This document shows, piece by piece, positions 63,779 through 64,000 of a stretch of DNA of 64,000 nucleotides. The stretch's first letter is position 1. Every line of letters starts with the position of its first letter. The translations under genes were made by a program, and so were the position numbers. The notes beneath the pieces were generated by a model, which worked only from the letters and a program-made list of their open reading frames with translations, made no database searches and was not told the DNA's origin. This DNA is from an uncultured Methylocystaceae bacterium (GTDB lineage Bacteria; Pseudomonadota; Alphaproteobacteria; Rhizobiales; Beijerinckiaceae): positions 113,565 to 177,564 of the forward strand of contig CAIQCB010000028.1 in NCBI GenBank assembly GCA_903870245.1, in the 5' to 3' direction.

Positions 63779-64000
63779 CCTATAAAACCTATCCGACTGC
63801 CGAACACCGCGACCTGCCCGAGACCAGCTCCGAAGGATGGAAAAATCAAACTATGTTCGCCGACGAAGACCGCGACGAACATCTCGAAAAATTGCCCGAA
63901 CGGGCGAAAGAGAAGCTGATCACCCTGCGGAACGAAGCGGAAATGCAGCGAGCCGCTTCTCGACAACCTTACGACCAAGCGCGGCAAGCATACGAGAAAA
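63775..64000 (+). CDS. Unknown element protein, cut by the window end
   Basis: The first 75 codons of a gene starting MTYKTYPTAEHRDLPETSSEG, hydrophilic and charged (DEDRDEHLEKLPERAKEKL). AAGAAGG precedes the ATG, and the start overlaps the previous stop. The rest lies outside the window. Not recognised. Confidence 0.6.
   Translation, partial: MTYKTYPTAEHRDLPETSSEGWKNQTMFADEDRDEHLEKLPERAKEKLITLRNEAEMQRAASRQPYDQARQAYEK

Larger units (their letters stand above)
61634..64000 (+). mobile_element. Left end of an integrated genomic element
   Basis: Everything to the right of the truncated tRNA-Arg differs from the chromosome to the left: short overlapping plus-strand genes, TTG-type or unusual starts, highly charged proteins and no housekeeping gene. 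No integrase is visible, so it should be at the other end or further inside, outside the window. The element may be a prophage remnant, satellite or integrative element; no structural phage gene is seen. Confidence 0.7.

Overview
The window is a GC-rich chromosomal segment from an alphaproteobacterium, most likely of the order Hyphomicrobiales (Rhizobiales). The evidence is the atpHAGDC operon, the rplU-rpmA-GNAT-obgE order, an alphaproteobacterial SOS box (GAAC-N7-GAAC) in front of recA, a short HRDC-less RNase D next to lptC-lptA, and meso-DAP-type murE. I cannot name a genus from the sequence alone.

Layout. 1-7226 (minus strand): start of the division/cell-wall cluster rsmH-ftsL-ftsI-murE-murF-mraY, tightly overlapped, with the RNase P RNA gene (about 7500-7912) in front and no mraZ. 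8041-12265: priA, convergent hrcA, and an Omp25-type outer-membrane protein. 12484-16352 (minus): universal stress protein, small cytochrome c, methylmalonyl-CoA mutase and a CysZ-like membrane protein, headed by a compact tandem-repeat array. 16666-21857 (plus): recA, alaS and a translationally coupled cyclic-nucleotide-gated K+ channel. 21886-26894 (minus): F1 ATP synthase. 27252-33437: mtnP and apt (methylthioadenosine/adenine salvage), an L,D-transpeptidase, rplU-rpmA, an acetyltransferase and obgE. 33495-35153: small secreted or unknown proteins. 35215-39928: a sulfide/persulfide cluster (TauE exporter, phosphatase-like/SQR fusion, persulfide-dioxygenase-like metallo-beta-lactamase) divergent from a peroxiredoxin and an ArsR regulator, with a perfect 21-bp palindrome at the divergent promoter. 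39987-44921: two lytic transglycosylases, an AI-2E transporter, rnd, lptC and lptA.

45458-49652 is a visibly AT-richer island holding a compact exosortase system: an exosortase E fused to a CPBP membrane protease, a SurA/EpsD-like chaperone carrying an unusual four-helix C-terminal membrane domain, and one secreted substrate with an LPEID-type C-terminal sorting signal, which has its own promoter and terminator. It is followed by about 1 kb of unassigned DNA, a SLOG/DUF2493 protein and a CI/LexA-like regulator. I rate this island the most interesting part of the window.

52405-61574 returns to ordinary chromosome: 5-oxoprolinase pxpABC, a DUF5765 membrane protein, a cupin, gloB, a methyltransferase, a carboxylesterase, an alpha/beta hydrolase and a BASS-family transporter. 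At 61589 a truncated tRNA-Arg(CCU) 3' half marks the left attachment site of an integrated element that fills the rest of the window with unrecognised, overlapping small genes. The intact tRNA-Arg should lie at the element's far end, outside the window.

A recurring oddity is short tandem duplication (11-18 bp units) at or just upstream of translation starts: usp, the mutase, apt and the carboxylesterase.
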